64,000 bases of DNA from Hyphomicrobiales bacterium (GTDB taxonomy: Bacteria; Pseudomonadota; Alphaproteobacteria; Rhizobiales; Rhizobiaceae): NCBI GenBank assembly GCA_900472785.1, contig UCJH01000045.1:44693-108692 (forward strand). The letters are read 5' to 3'. The notes under the pieces were generated by a model. The model was given only the letters and a program-made list of their open reading frames with translations, was not told the origin of the DNA and ran no database searches. Below are positions 18,019 to 26,207 of the stretch, piece after piece. Both the position numbers and the translations under genes were made by a program. Within the stretch, counting starts at the first letter, position 1. Each line of letters opens with the position of its first letter.

Positions 18019-18309
18019 AAGCAGTCTCCTCGACCAGTTTGTCGTGTCGCGCAGTCGCGCGCGTCCCCTTGTTTTATGGTAATCGCTGCGGCTTTTCGTT
18101 TCTGGACCGGGCGCTGCATTTCAGTCCCCCGTCCGGTTCCCATTATCTTTTTCAGTCCGCGGCTTATCTTCATAGTGAATTTTTTTTCTTCTCAGTCAAG
18201 CCTCTCTTTACTTTTGCGGGTGTCCCATAGGATAGTTTCGCCACATTGACCGGGCACAATTCCTTATTCGACAATGGGTGTTGGAGCGTCCTGCTCCAGG
18301 GAGGACGAA
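18019..18309. promoter_or_regulatory. divergent intergenic region permease/tdm
   Basis: 291 bases between divergent starts. It contains an AT-rich stretch with a run of T at about 18180-18188 and pyrimidine-rich sequence, and a strong ribosome site AGGGAGGA just before 18310. I could not identify a convincing operator palindrome or RNA motif here. Confidence 0.4.
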
Positions 18310-20679
18310 ATGGACAGGTCGGCAGGGTTTTCCGCCGTGTTGCAGCCGCCGCGGGCGAGTTCGATTCTAAGGCCCGGCATGCCGTCGTTGCCGGCGGGCG
18401 TCGAGCGCTATCGTGTGCGCGGGCGCGGAACCACCGTCGTCAAGGTTGCCGCCGGCGACCGGGTGACGCTGACCGATATCGAGGGACGCCAGCCCTGCGA
18501 GGTGAGTTTTGTCGATGAACGGGGCCGGTTCAACGCGAGCGGGCTTGGAGCTGCCTTTTCCCGCAGCGCGGAGGGCTTGAAGGATATTCTCTCGCTCGAT
18601 AACGACAGTGCGCGGCGAACGCTCGGCGCATTGAAGCGCCGCGGCGTCGATCTCGCCGATGCCCAGGCGCTGGTGCTGTTCGGCGAACACACCCCTGCCG
18701 GCACGACGGCGGAACTGACCATCGCGCTCGATGGCCTGCTGGTCGTAGCGGCACCGGGCGTGGCGATGGATGCGGAAAAGCAGGATACCGCAACGGCCAT
18801 CGAGCTTCGCGTGGCGCGGGCGCGGATTGCGCGCAGCTATGAGGAAAGACTGCCCGAGCCGATGGCCGATCCGGTGCAGGATTTGCGCATCCAGGCCGCC
18901 AGAGCATCCGCCTATTTCGTCCGGGCCGGTGAATTCATCCAGATTATCGATGTCGCCGGCCGGCAGTGCACGGACTTTCAGGCCTTTGCGGCCCGCAAGG
19001 TCGACAAGGGGCTGGACCTCGCGCTGGACGCCACCGTCACGCGCACGTTGCTCGGGCGAAGCTACCCAACGGCGGGCCTGCTATCGAAAGCGTTCGACCG
19101 GGATTTCGAGCCGCTCGTGGAAATCGTGCAGGACACGGTCGGACGCCACGACGCTTTCGCCACGGCCTGCAATTCGCGCTATTACGACGACATGGGCTAT
19201 CCGGGGCATGTGAACTGCACGGACAACTTCAACCATGCGCTTGCACCCTATGGCATCGCGCCCCGCAAGGGCTGGGAGGCGCTCAACTATTTCTACAACA
19301 CCAATATCGACCACCACAACCAGCTCTATCTCGACGAACCCTGGTCGCGGCCGGGAGATTATGTGCTGATGCGGGCAATGACGGATCTGGTCTGCGTCTC
19401 GTCCTCCTGTCCGGACGACATCGATGCTGCCAATGGCTGGGACCCGACCGACATCCATGTCCGCACCTATTCCGCAACTGAAAAATTTTCGAGAGCCGTG
19501 GCCACCAGAATGACCCCAGATGCAGAGCCGGAACTGACCCAGGAAACCGCCTTCCATCCGCGCCTTTCGGCGCTGACCCGGAATTTCGCTGAATATCGCG
19601 GTTACTGGCTGCCGAATCGTTTCAACAATGACGGGCCGATCGAGGAATATTGGGCCTGCCGTGAAAAGGCGGTGGTCACGGACCTCTCGCCGCTGCGCAA
19701 ATTCGAGGTAACCGGCCCGGATGCGGAGGCGCTGCTGCAATATTGCGTGACACGGGACATCCGCAAGCTCTCGCCGGGGCAGGTTGTCTATACCGCCATG
19801 TGCTACGAGAATGGTGGCATGATCGACGACGGGACGGTTTTCCGGCTGGCGCAGAACAATTTCCGCTGGATCGGCGGCGACGATTTCTCCGGTATCTGGC
19901 TGCGCCAGCAGGCCGAGAAGATGGGCTTCAAGGCCTGGGTCCGCTCCTCCACCGAACAGATGCACAATCTCGCCGTTCAGGGACCGGCGAGCCGCGAGAT
20001 CGTCAAGGAGATCATCTGGACCTCTCCGGCACAGCCGTCGATCAGCGAGCTCGAATGGTTCCGTTTTGCCGTCGGTCGCATCGGTCATTTCGAAGGCGCG
20101 CCGGTCGTCGTCTCGCGTACCGGCTATACCGGCGAACTCGGCTATGAAATCTTCTGTCATCCGAAGGATGCCGTTGCCGTTTTCGATGCCGTCTGGGAAG
20201 CCGGCCAGAAGCATGGGCTTAAAGCCATGGGGCTTGAAGCGCTCGACATGGTGCGCATCGAGGCGGGCCTGATCTTCGCGCACTACGAATTCACCGACCA
20301 GACGGACCCCTTCGAGGCCGGCATCGGCTTTACCGTGCCGCTCAAGTCGAAGACCGAGGATTTCATCGGCCGCGAGGCGCTGATCAAGCGCAAGGAAAAC
20401 CCGCGCTACAGGCTCGTCGGCCTCGATATCGACAGCAACGATGCGGTGGGTCATGGCGACACCGTGCATATCGGCCGCGCCCAGGTCGGAGTGGTGACCA
20501 GTTCGACGCGGTCGCCATTGCTGAAGAAGACCATCGCGCTGGCACGCATCGACGTGCTGCATTCGGCGATCGGAACGGATGTGGAGATCGGCAAGCTGGA
20601 CGGCCAGCAGAAGCGTTTCCCGGCACGGATCGTGCCGTTTGCGCATTATGATCCGGAGAAATTGAAGCCGCGATCATAG
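18310..20679 (+). CDS. tdm: trimethylamine N-oxide demethylase (DUF1989 + GcvT domains)
   Basis: 789 residues. TMAO demethylase (aldolase) splits TMAO into dimethylamine and formaldehyde. The N-terminal half is DUF1989-like, with metal-site cysteines plausibly in GRQCTDF, FATACNSRYYDD, GHVNCTDNFN and CVSSSCPDDIDAANGW. The C-terminal half (from about 400) is a GcvT/aminomethyltransferase THF-binding domain with SRTGYTGELGYEIF. The first 170 residues look like a degenerate copy of the DUF1989 lobe. ATG 18310 is preferred over 18274 because AGGGAGGA lies five bases upstream. The neighbouring tmm and dmm genes support the call. Confidence 0.85.
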   Translation: MDRSAGFSAVLQPPRASSILRPGMPSLPAGVERYRVRGRGTTVVKVAAGDRVTLTDIEGRQPCEVSFVDERGRFNASGLGAAFSRSAEGLKDILSLDNDSARRTLGALKRRGVDLADAQALVLFGEHTPAGTTAELTIALDGLLVVAAPGVAMDAEKQDTATAIELRVARARIARSYEERLPEPMADPVQDLRIQAARASAYFVRAGEFIQIIDVAGRQCTDFQAFAARKVDKGLDLALDATVTRTLLGRSYPTAGLLSKAFDRDFEPLVEIVQDTVGRHDAFATACNSRYYDDMGYPGHVNCTDNFNHALAPYGIAPRKGWEALNYFYNTNIDHHNQLYLDEPWSRPGDYVLMRAMTDLVCVSSSCPDDIDAANGWDPTDIHVRTYSATEKFSRAVATRMTPDAEPELTQETAFHPRLSALTRNFAEYRGYWLPNRFNNDGPIEEYWACREKAVVTDLSPLRKFEVTGPDAEALLQYCVTRDIRKLSPGQVVYTAMCYENGGMIDDGTVFRLAQNNFRWIGGDDFSGIWLRQQAEKMGFKAWVRSSTEQMHNLAVQGPASREIVKEIIWTSPAQPSISELEWFRFAVGRIGHFEGAPVVVSRTGYTGELGYEIFCHPKDAVAVFDAVWEAGQKHGLKAMGLEALDMVRIEAGLIFAHYEFTDQTDPFEAGIGFTVPLKSKTEDFIGREALIKRKENPRYRLVGLDIDSNDAVGHGDTVHIGRAQVGVVTSSTRSPLLKKTIALARIDVLHSAIGTDVEIGKLDGQQKRFPARIVPFAHYDPEKLKPRS

Positions 20680-20703
20680 ACAGGGATTTCTACGGTGCGT
20701 GCT

Positions 20704-20994
20704 TTATAACTTCAGCAGGCGTATGCTTTTTGCGGGTACGACCGCGAGAATGGTTACGGTGCGCTCCGCCTCTTCATACAGGATGACATGGCTCTTATGC
20801 TCGTGCCTGCGGACCCCTTCGCCGATCGACGGAACGAGCCTGCCAATTTGCGGATTGGATGCGATCAATTGAAAGCAGCGATCGAGTTCATCCTTATATC
20901 GCCGTGCTTGATGCAGCCCGAACATTTCGATGCCATCCAAAAAGGTAATGAGGAGATCGTCTTCGGCACGCGCAGTTAGCGTGTACCTATTCAC
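20704..20994 (-). CDS. parE: ParE/RelE family toxin
   Basis: 96 residues from GTG 20994: RYTLTARAEDDLL ... FGLHQARRYKDELDRCFQLIASNPQIGRLVPSIGEGVRRHEHKSHVI is the ParE toxin fold, with the conserved basic HEHKSHVILY stretch. ParE toxins inhibit gyrase. The GTG start overlaps the antitoxin stop by 8 bases; the ATG at 21048 lies deep in the antitoxin gene and is unlikely. Confidence 0.85.
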   Translation of the reverse strand: MNRYTLTARAEDDLLITFLDGIEMFGLHQARRYKDELDRCFQLIASNPQIGRLVPSIGEGVRRHEHKSHVILYEEAERTVTILAVVPAKSIRLLKL

Positions 20995-21253
20995 TGACGA
21001 TGCCTCTCGCTTTGGCGATGCGTTCAGCTTTCTGGAAAATCTCGTCAATGCTTTGTTTGCCGATGCCGCTGGATCGCGATTCGGAGACGATCCGACGCAG
21101 GTCTTCTACCGTCAGTTCCTGATCCCGACGAGACCGATCGCGGCGTACCAGATCGCGGACGTAGTCGCTCGTGCTGGCGTATTCACCTTTGCTGATCTGC
21201 GCCTCGATCCATTCTTTCATCGGGTCGGGCAGCGATATCGTCATGGTTGCCAT
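20987..21253 (-). CDS. parD: ParD-type antitoxin
   Basis: 88 residues, ribbon-helix-helix N-terminus (MATMTISLPDPMKEWIEAQI, GEYASTSDYVRDLVRRD) and an extended toxin-binding tail. ATG 21253 follows AAAGGAG with 7-base spacing; the upstream ATG at 21274 is not preceded by a site. Forms a type II toxin-antitoxin operon with the overlapping parE; the RHH domain probably autoregulates it. Confidence 0.88.
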   Translation of the reverse strand: MATMTISLPDPMKEWIEAQISKGEYASTSDYVRDLVRRDRSRRDQELTVEDLRRIVSESRSSGIGKQSIDEIFQKAERIAKARGIVSE

Positions 21254-21330
21254 GCTGGAACTCCTTTCGAGCACCGTAGCACAGCTAAGAATAAATCACA
21301 AAAATGCTTATTCACCGGCAGAGAGCGGGA

Positions 21331-21930
21331 TCATCCCGCCTTGCGCTGGGTGTTGGCGATCTGGCGGGCGGTGGCTTCGGAATCGTTGGCGAGCGCCCGC
21401 ATTTCCGAGGCGAGCACGGCAAAACCTGCGCCCGCGGTGCCGGCGCGGGCCGCTTCGATGCCGGCATTGACGGCGAGAAGCTTGAGGTAACGGAGAGAGT
21501 GCAGGATTTCGGCCGTTCGTGACGCTGTCGCGCGCATGTCGGCGGTCTGCTCGTCGATGCGCTGATAGAGAAGTTCGATGTTGACGATGCTGCCTTCCAG
21601 ATAGAGCAGGGTACCGTCCTTGTCCCAGACACCGCCGCCGGTTTCCGTCACCCAGAGAAAATGACCCTTGTTGTGCCGGATGCGATATTCGAGCGTCCAG
21701 TCAGTTCGGTTTTCCAGCGCCTTGCCGACCACCTCGTCCATCATCGGCACGTCTTCTTCGCACATGATCGAGGTGAAGGTTCGCAGGCGGTTTCCAACGA
21801 TCTCATCGACCGGGTAGCCGAAGATGCGCTGAATTCCGTCGGTCATGTCCAGCATCGTGTAATGTTCATCCGCCCGGCATCGGTACAGAAACCCATTCAT
21901 TCGACTAAGAACGCTGCTCTGAAAGTCCAT
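21331..21930 (-). CDS. PAS domain protein with short chemoreceptor (MCP) signalling segment
   Basis: 199 residues. A PAS sensor fold covers about 1-120 (IQRIFGYPVDEIVGNR, WTLEYRIRHNKGHFLWV). A helical segment follows with LLAVNAGIEAARAGTAGAGFAVLASEMRALA, the methyl-accepting protein hairpin core. There is no membrane segment, and the MCP part is much shorter than usual (about 70 residues rather than about 250). It may be a minimal cytoplasmic receptor or a truncated remnant. It lies between parDE and tmm. Confidence 0.75.
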   Translation of the reverse strand: MDFQSSVLSRMNGFLYRCRADEHYTMLDMTDGIQRIFGYPVDEIVGNRLRTFTSIMCEEDVPMMDEVVGKALENRTDWTLEYRIRHNKGHFLWVTETGGGVWDKDGTLLYLEGSIVNIELLYQRIDEQTADMRATASRTAEILHSLRYLKLLAVNAGIEAARAGTAGAGFAVLASEMRALANDSEATARQIANTQRKAG

Positions 21931-22012
21931 GTCTGTTCCAATGAGGGCTTGAGGGCGTATCGGAAACAGTATTGATGCTCTTGGCTAATATTCCGTTATA
22001 CTTGGGTTGTCG

Positions 22013-22040
22013 GCCGAAGGCTGGTTCGCCAGCCTTCGGC
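22013..22040. terminator. 12-bp perfect hairpin just downstream of tmm
   Basis: GCCGAAGGCTGG (22013-22024) and CCAGCCTTCGGC (22029-22040) pair exactly around a 4-base loop (TTCG on the plus strand, CGAA on the transcribed strand of tmm). It lies 15 bases past the tmm stop but has no U-tract in that direction. It may be an mRNA-stabilising 3' hairpin or a weak terminator. Confidence 0.5.
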
Positions 22041-22054
22041 TTCCCCGATGGTGC

Positions 22055-23392
22055 TCAGTTCTTCAGATAGACTTCGAGCGTATCGTCCATCGCCTCGAGC
22101 CAAGGCGTATGGTGCTTGGGCGCCATGTTGCCGGTCATCAGCGACTTATAGGCATTGTCGCGGAAACCCATGATGTTTTCCGCCTTGTGGTGTTCCCATT
22201 CCATGAAGGTCTGGTTGGTGCCTTCGACATCGAATTTCGGATAGTCCGTGTCCTCGAGCAGCTCAAGCACGTAATCGCCCTGGAACCAGATCATCTGCTC
22301 GGCATCCTCAAGCGCTTCCTCGCGGGCGCGCCACGTGTCGAAATGCGCCTTCATCTCGTCCTTGCCCGGGAGCTTGATGCGGCCCATGATCACATCGCGG
22401 GCGTACCAAGCCTGGGCGTCGAACATATTGAAGGTGTAGAACTGGTCCTGCATGCCGATATACATCAGTTGCGGATTGTCCTCGTAAACGACGCCCTTGT
22501 AGAGGCTGTCGGACCACAAGCGGTTGGCTGTCTTCAGGCGGAGATCATCCGGCAGGAACGGAAAGTGGTGCAGGTAGCCGGTGCACAGGATCAACGCATC
22601 AACTTCCTTGGTGGAGCCGTCGGCGAAATGGGCGGTCTTGTTGACCAGCTTCTGCAGGAGCGGACGTTCCTCGAAACGCTCCGGCCATTTGAAGCCCATC
22701 GGCTTGGAGCGGTAGCTGGTCGTCACCGACTTGGCGCCATATTTCCAGCATTGCGAGCCGATGTCCTCGGCCGAATAGGAACGGCCGACGATCAGCACGT
22801 TCTTGTCCTTGAATTCCAGCGCATCGCGGAAATCATGGGCGTGCAGCACGCGGCCGCCGAATGTCTTGACGCCTTCGAAATAAGGAACGTTCGGGGTCGA
22901 GAAATGGCCGGAGGCGACGACGACATAGTCGAAGATCTCATCATACATGACGTCGTTGACGCGGTCATGGGCCGTGACGGTGAAGGTCTTCGATTCCTCG
23001 TCGAAACGGACCATGCGCACGGGCGTCGAGAAGCGCACCCATTTGCGCACGTCGGCCTTTTCGACGCGGCCCTTGATGTAGTCCCAGAGCACGGCGCGGG
23101 GCGGGTAGGAGCCGATCGGCTTGCCGAAATGTTCCTCGAAGGAATAGTCGGCGAATTCCAGGCATTCCTTGGGCCCGTTCGACCAGAGATAGCGATACAT
23201 GCTGCCATGAACCGGCTCGCCATACTCGTCGAGCCCGGTGCGCCAGGTGTAGTTCCACAACCCACCCCAATCGGCCTGCTTTTCGAAGCACACCACTTCC
23301 GGGATGTCAGCGCCCTTTTGGGCAGCGGACTGAAAGGCTCTTAATTGCGCAAGGCCCGAAGGCCCTGCGCCGATCACGGCTACTCTGGTCAT
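22055..23392 (-). CDS. tmm: trimethylamine monooxygenase (flavin-containing monooxygenase)
   Basis: 445 residues, the usual Tmm length. FAD motif GAGPSG (8-13), FMO-identifying sequence [11 protein letters not shown] (FxGxxxHxxxF), and NADPH-site [10 protein letters not shown]. Tmm oxidises trimethylamine to TMAO using NADPH and O2, feeding tdm. It lies just downstream of dmmC in the same direction, separated by a palindromic repeat element. Overall sequence character ([31 protein letters not shown]) fits bacterial Tmm rather than general FMOs. Confidence 0.9.
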   Translation of the reverse strand: MTRVAVIGAGPSGLAQLRAFQSAAQKGADIPEVVCFEKQADWGGLWNYTWRTGLDEYGEPVHGSMYRYLWSNGPKECLEFADYSFEEHFGKPIGSYPPRAVLWDYIKGRVEKADVRKWVRFSTPVRMVRFDEESKTFTVTAHDRVNDVMYDEIFDYVVVASGHFSTPNVPYFEGVKTFGGRVLHAHDFRDALEFKDKNVLIVGRSYSAEDIGSQCWKYGAKSVTTSYRSKPMGFKWPERFEERPLLQKLVNKTAHFADGSTKEVDALILCTGYLHHFPFLPDDLRLKTANRLWSDSLYKGVVYEDNPQLMYIGMQDQFYTFNMFDAQAWYARDVIMGRIKLPGKDEMKAHFDTWRAREEALEDAEQMIWFQGDYVLELLEDTDYPKFDVEGTNQTFMEWEHHKAENIMGFRDNAYKSLMTGNMAPKHHTPWLEAMDDTLEVYLKN

Positions 23393-23462
23393 GTGTGTCA
23401 GTTCCCATTTTATATCGTTGTCAGTGTTTCGGTCGTTGCCGATTGTCTGTTTTTAGAATTGC

Positions 23463-23572
23463 CCCTCACCCTAGACATCTCCCGCTTGCGGGGAGAGGGG
23501 ACGATGGAGTTTGCCGCCTGTCCTTCTCCCCGTCAAAACGGGGAGAAGGTGCCCGAAGGGCGGATGAGGGCA
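23463..23572. repeat. RIME-like palindromic intergenic repeat
   Basis: Begins CCCTCACCC and ends GGATGAGGG. Inside are two hairpins: CCTTCTCCCCG (23522-23532) / CGGGGAGAAGG (23539-23549) and a CTCCCGC/GCGGGGAG pair at about 23480-23498. This composition is characteristic of rhizobial intergenic mosaic elements. It separates dmmC from tmm and may attenuate or stabilise the transcript. Confidence 0.75.
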
Positions 23573-23576
23573 GTTT

Positions 23577-24617
23577 TCAATCCGGATAGATACCCGCGCT
23601 GGTCGGGGATCCGTCGTCGTATTTCGAAAGCCAGTCGATCATGATCGGCCGGTTTCGGGTCAGGCCCTTGTAGTCGGCGATTTCCGGCGGCAGGCTGGCG
23701 AGAACGCGCGGCAGGCGGCGTCCCCATTTCGGCACGGTGACCAATTCTTCAAGGCTGATCAGGTAGCAGCGGATGACGAACAGGATGGCGTTGGAGCGGG
23801 GCAGGCGCCACAGGCTCTGCAGTTCGACGCGCAGGTGCATCTTCTGCCCGACATTCTCCGGCGTCACCGTCATGCGGTCCGGACCCCATTTGTGGTAGTT
23901 TTCCGGGGACGTGTCGAGGCGCGGATTGACCGTCATGGTCCAGTTCAGGCGACGGGTGGGTTTGCCCTGCTGCAGGTTGAGCAGGAATTTCAGCGCCCGG
24001 TCGAAGACGCCGATCTGATGGGCGAGCGGCACCGGGCCGTGCCATTCCATGAAGTTCATGCCGATGTCGAAATCGAGCGACCAGTCGGCCTGGGTGGTCA
24101 CCATGCCGGCATCCATCCAGAGATTGTTGTCGCGCTGGTCGACGATGCAGAAATCGCCCTGGGCCTGGCGGGTGATGTATTCCATCGGCGGGTAGGGCAG
24201 CGTTGCCGGATCGCCGAAGGTGAAGGTGTCGTCGATGCCCAGTGGCCGGTTGATCCAGCGCCAGCGGTCGCCGTTCTTTTCCAGGGTGAAATGCTCGGGA
24301 TAATCCTGCGCCTGATGCTCCATCAGGAGTTCCAGCGTGTCCCATTGCGCGGCCATCATGTGCGGCAGCGCCTGGCAGCGCAGCGGGTCTTCCTTGAGCA
24401 CCATGGCCCGGTCCTGCATCTCGGCGACGTAATGCTCGTCGACGTCGATCAGGTTCTCGAAAACACTGTCCTGCCTGCCGCGGACATGCGGCTCCATGTT
24501 GACCGAATACATGTATTCGTCGCGATCGAAGGGGAAGGGGAAGCGCCTGATATTGGTGAGGCTGTTGCGGAAGGTGAAGTCGTCGCGGAACGTTTCGTTC
24601 CTGAACGTGATGGTCAT
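23577..24617 (-). CDS. dmmC: dimethylamine monooxygenase, heme-dependent oxidative N-demethylase subunit (DUF3445)
   Basis: 346 residues of the DUF3445/HODM family, the heme-containing catalytic component for oxidative N-demethylation of dimethylamine to methylamine and formaldehyde. Visible family features include NIRRFPFPFDRDEYMYSVNMEPH at the N-terminus and PVPLAHQIGVFDRALKFLLNLQ; the C-terminal RLPRSNAILFVIRCYLISLEEL is also typical. Gene order dmmD-A-B-C matches the published dmmDABC arrangement, on which the symbol rests. Confidence 0.82.
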   Translation of the reverse strand: MTITFRNETFRDDFTFRNSLTNIRRFPFPFDRDEYMYSVNMEPHVRGRQDSVFENLIDVDEHYVAEMQDRAMVLKEDPLRCQALPHMMAAQWDTLELLMEHQAQDYPEHFTLEKNGDRWRWINRPLGIDDTFTFGDPATLPYPPMEYITRQAQGDFCIVDQRDNNLWMDAGMVTTQADWSLDFDIGMNFMEWHGPVPLAHQIGVFDRALKFLLNLQQGKPTRRLNWTMTVNPRLDTSPENYHKWGPDRMTVTPENVGQKMHLRVELQSLWRLPRSNAILFVIRCYLISLEELVTVPKWGRRLPRVLASLPPEIADYKGLTRNRPIMIDWLSKYDDGSPTSAGIYPD

Positions 24618-24635
24618 CTGTCCGGTCCCCTTGAG

Positions 24636-25601
24636 CTAGAGTTGAAGAACGAGTTGCTGGCCCTTGAACCGCGAAACGCAGATCATGACCTTCTTGCCGG
24701 ACGCCTTCTCCTCGTCCGACAGGTAGATGTCGTTGTGCTCCAGCGTGCCGTCGCAGGAGGAGACCTCGGTCTCGCACTGGCCGCAGGCGCCGCCGCGGCA
24801 CATATAGGGTGCGTCGCAACCATGGGCTTCGGCGGCCTCCAGGATACTCTGGTGTTCGCCGACGGTCATGTGGATGCCCGATTTTTCCAGGAAAACCTGG
24901 AAAGGCTGGCCCGCGGGCGGCGCAAGGAAGCGTTCCGAATGCAGGTTTTCCTTTGGCCAGCCGGCTTGAAGACCCGTCAGGAGAACGGCATCGATCATGC
25001 CCGCCGGGCCACACACATAGAGATGCGTGCCGAGCGGCTGGTTTTCGACGAGCGTTTTCACCGGGACGAAGGATTTCTCGCTGTCGCAGTAGATCATCAC
25101 CCGGCGGGGACCGTAGCGGTCGAGCAGTTGCTGCCAGTAGGCGCCGTGTTCGCGCGAGCGGATGGCATAGTGCAGTTCGAAGGCGGCGTTGTCGCGGGTG
25201 AACTGCTCCATCATGGCGATGAACGGTGTGATGCCGATGCCGCCTGCGATCAGGATATGCTTGCGGCCGCGATGATCGACCGGGAACAGATTGACCGGCT
25301 GGCTGACGGTCAGCTGATCACCCGGCTTGACCTGCTCGTGCATGAACACGGACCCGCCCCGCGAGTTCGGCACTTTCAGGACGCTGATTTCAAAGGCGCT
25401 GTTGTCATCGGGATTGGACATCAGCGAATAGGGGTTGCGGCGCAGCAGGCCATTGTCGTTCATCGAAACGACGACATGGGCGCCGCCGGAAAAGAACGGC
25501 ATCGGCTGGCCATCGAGCCGCTCGAAGCGGAAACGCTTGACGCTGTCGGTGACCTGCGTGACGGCCGCCACCCGGACCGGCATATCTGTGTTGAGGCTCA
25601 C
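24636..25601 (-). CDS. dmmB: dimethylamine monooxygenase reductase subunit (FNR-type FAD + [2Fe-2S])
   Basis: 321 residues, phthalate-dioxygenase-reductase type. A flavin-binding barrel contains RNPYSLMSNPDD, a NAD(P)H domain contains LIAGGIGITPFIAMMEQF and LYVCGPAGMIDAV, and a C-terminal plant-type ferredoxin domain has CRGGACGQCE plus one downstream Cys. It supplies electrons from NAD(P)H to the heme subunit. Its start overlaps the dmmA stop by 4 bases. It could also serve the Rieske oxygenases elsewhere in the window, which have no adjacent reductase. Confidence 0.85.
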   Translation of the reverse strand: MSLNTDMPVRVAAVTQVTDSVKRFRFERLDGQPMPFFSGGAHVVVSMNDNGLLRRNPYSLMSNPDDNSAFEISVLKVPNSRGGSVFMHEQVKPGDQLTVSQPVNLFPVDHRGRKHILIAGGIGITPFIAMMEQFTRDNAAFELHYAIRSREHGAYWQQLLDRYGPRRVMIYCDSEKSFVPVKTLVENQPLGTHLYVCGPAGMIDAVLLTGLQAGWPKENLHSERFLAPPAGQPFQVFLEKSGIHMTVGEHQSILEAAEAHGCDAPYMCRGGACGQCETEVSSCDGTLEHNDIYLSDEEKASGKKVMICVSRFKGQQLVLQL

Positions 25602-26203
25602 GGGAACATCTCCTCAGGGGCAGGCGCAGTCCCCGGTTCTTCCGCATCGATGTTGACGCCCTGGAAGGCGCCGAGGCGGCGGGAATAGTGATCCCGCACC
25701 AGAAGCGGCAGTCCGCAATGGGTACAGGCAAACGGGCTCGTCGTCACATTGTCGGTGATGCCCTTGCAGTGAACGCATTGCACCCGCCGCGCTGTGGAGC
25801 CGCGATGCTCTGTGTGGATCGAGTTGAAGTCGATGCCGAATTCCAGGGCCACCTGCATCACCTGGCCGATAAAGCCCTCGGTTCCGGCGATGTAGAGGCG
25901 TGTTCCCATGCGGGCCTGCTCAAGACAGGCGCGCAAGCGAAACAGCAGAGGCTGGAGGGTCGGCGCTTGCCAGAAGACATCCGGCGACAGCGCTGTCAGC
26001 ACCGCATCATAGGCTTTGGGGGCCGCGCCGCCGGCCAGGTACAGGATTTCCGACCTGTCGAGGAAATCGCGCCCCTTGGCTTCGACCTGATCCGTCAGCG
26101 CCGTTGCGCCTTCGCCCTCAAGGACGAAGAGGTGGCGTTTGGCGTTCGGATCAATGTCGAGCCCCTTGTATTCCGGTCTGCTCTTGATTCCTTGAACGAG
26201 CAT
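25598..26203 (-). CDS. dmmA: dimethylamine monooxygenase subunit DmmA-like
   Basis: 201 residues. An N-terminal region resembles a flavodoxin-reductase-like Rossmann fold (LAGGAAPKAYDAVLTAL, GTRLYIAGTEGFIGQV). The C-terminal zinc-ribbon or rubredoxin-like module has CVHCKG ... CTHCG. This is the DmmA architecture. The start at ATG 26203 is four bases after the upstream gene's stop; the longer frame to 26278 lies within dmmD. Confidence 0.82.
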   Translation of the reverse strand: MLVQGIKSRPEYKGLDIDPNAKRHLFVLEGEGATALTDQVEAKGRDFLDRSEILYLAGGAAPKAYDAVLTALSPDVFWQAPTLQPLLFRLRACLEQARMGTRLYIAGTEGFIGQVMQVALEFGIDFNSIHTEHRGSTARRVQCVHCKGITDNVTTSPFACTHCGLPLLVRDHYSRRLGAFQGVNIDAEEPGTAPAPEEMFP

Positions 26204-26207
26204 GGCG

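Noticed and set aside
19081..20646. 521-residue open frame opposite tdm
   Set aside because: Antisense shadow of the well-supported TMAO demethylase gene, without recognisable domain.
22007..23344. 445-residue open frame opposite tmm
   Set aside because: Exact antisense of tmm; its composition is random-like while tmm has FAD and NADPH motifs.
23835..25688. 617-residue open frame opposite the dmm genes
   Set aside because: It is the antisense shadow of dmmC, dmmB and part of dmmA, caused by high GC; the sense frames have clear domains and motifs.
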